Source: Acetatifactor muris
Lineage (GTDB): Bacteria; Bacillota; Clostridia; Lachnospirales; Lachnospiraceae
Assembly (NCBI RefSeq): GCF_024623325.1
Contig: NZ_JANJZD010000008.1
Span: forward strand, 124,001 to 188,000
Reading direction: 5' to 3'
DNA: 64,000 bases
Part shown: positions 63,461-64,000 of the stretch, piece after piece
Numbering within the stretch: the stretch's first letter is position 1
How the letters are laid out: each line of letters begins with the position of its first letter
Position numbers and translations under genes: made by a program
The notes under the pieces: generated by a model
Seen by the model: only the letters and a program-made list of their open reading frames with translations
The model's database searches: none
What the model was told of the DNA's origin: nothing

Positions 63461-63586
63461 AATGAAGTCTCCCAATCTTCTCTCCGCAGCGTTCCTCTAG
63501 TACCCGGACTGCCGGACACCCTGTTCCTCTGCGGATTTATTCGTTCTGATTCCATATCCATATGACACCGGACTTTCCTCCGATGT

Positions 63587-63626
63587 AAAAAAAGGTGCAG
63601 GCACAACTTTCGCACCTACACCTTTT
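63587..63626 (-). terminator. intrinsic terminator of the glgB-like gene
   Basis: Minus: AAAAGGTGTAGGTGC-loop-GTGCCTGCACCTTTT followed by T residues (63593-63587). It lies about 175 nt after the stop; 63627-63801 holds nothing else. Confidence 0.8.
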
Positions 63627-63801
63627 ATTTCGGTAACTATACAGAAAACCTTTACCCTTCCTCATGGCTCTCTTCCGGTTCCCCGGCATTTCAGCCAACT
63701 GCCGGAACACGTTCTGATTTTCTGACAATCAGCCCCTGCCGTCAGCGTGTTGTCCGATTTCCCGCCGGCTCAGCCACTTGTCAAACCGCCCTCTGGCCGC
63801 C

Positions 63802-64000
63802 TCAGAAGACAAATACCGCAGAGCCATAGGGAGGCAGATCCACACAAATAGAATAATCCCGCCCATGGCAGACAATCTTCTCCGCCGCAATTTCTTTCGC
63901 AATCTCATTGCCCCAACCGCCGAACCGTTCTTCATCACTGTTCAGCAGCAGCCTGTACTTTTTCTTCCGCGCGCCGATAGGCACGGGCACTCTGTAAGCC
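63802..64000 (-). CDS. glgB: 1,4-alpha-glucan branching enzyme, C-terminal end
   Basis: Partial; the 5' part lies outside. Visible: YRVPVPIGARKKKYRLLLNS, DEERFGGWGNE and DLPPYGSAVFVF, the C-terminal beta domain of GlgB/alpha-amylase-type enzymes (NSD...FGG...LPP). It introduces alpha-1,6 branches in glycogen. Confidence 0.75.
   Translation of the reverse strand, partial: AYRVPVPIGARKKKYRLLLNSDEERFGGWGNEIAKEIAAEKIVCHGRDYSICVDLPPYGSAVFVF

Noticed and set aside
63537..63728. 63-codon ORF between glgB-like and DUF6240-like genes
   Set aside because: Runs through the intrinsic terminator; no SD or family.

Overview
The window looks like a chromosomal segment of a flagellated, spore-forming member of the Clostridia, most likely Lachnospiraceae. 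Support comes from a Gram-positive str operon, RNase Y, a SpoIIM-like sporulation protein, gatCAB, LexA boxes of the Bacillus/Clostridium type, strong AGGAGG Shine-Dalgarno (SD) sites, and a flagellin locus with a DUF6240-like protein. No rRNA, tRNA or CRISPR array was seen. Layout: 1-9.9 kb is accessory: an MBL-fold hydrolase end, an Rpn-family nuclease, GNAT enzymes, an XRE/MFS efflux pair with a leader that looks like translational attenuation, and an AraC/MFS/GH43 sugar module. 9.95-14.4 kb is a complete BceRSAB-type antimicrobial-peptide module. 15-18.4 kb holds a phosphotransferase, a YcaQ-type glycosylase, an ArsC/Spx-like protein and a lipoprotein. 18.6-30.4 kb is a decayed island with many broken genes: an Mrr-like nuclease, a HAD hydrolase, a GNAT, a type I hsdR with a poly-A frameshift, a DUF1016 nuclease split by a 125-bp structured insertion, an hsdS stub, and a small integrative-element remnant beside tuf. 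30.5-35.2 kb is the str operon (rpsL-rpsG-fusA-tuf). 35.5-44.4 kb carries gatCAB behind a GntR/ABC transporter operon and a second Rpn nuclease nearly identical to the first. 44.8-48.3 kb is an ECF sigma/anti-sigma pair with two KTSC proteins and a secreted protein; two matching ECF-like promoters are visible. 48.6-56.5 kb holds DAHP synthase, SpoIIM, a Nudix hydrolase, an aminotransferase, rny, recX and recA. 57.2-64 kb holds a third Rpn-family nuclease, a DUF2508 protein, fliS, flagellin, the DUF6240-like gene and the end of a glgB-like gene. Recurring theme: several accessory genes carry leaders in which the SD can be sequestered by a local or long-range complementary segment (three Rpn nucleases, the BceA-type gene, the MFS pump), and aroF sits behind a Tyr/Tyr/Phe mini-ORF. 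The most striking single item is the 125-bp palindromic element inside the DUF1016 gene: removing it with one copy of a 3-bp duplication restores the reading frame exactly.
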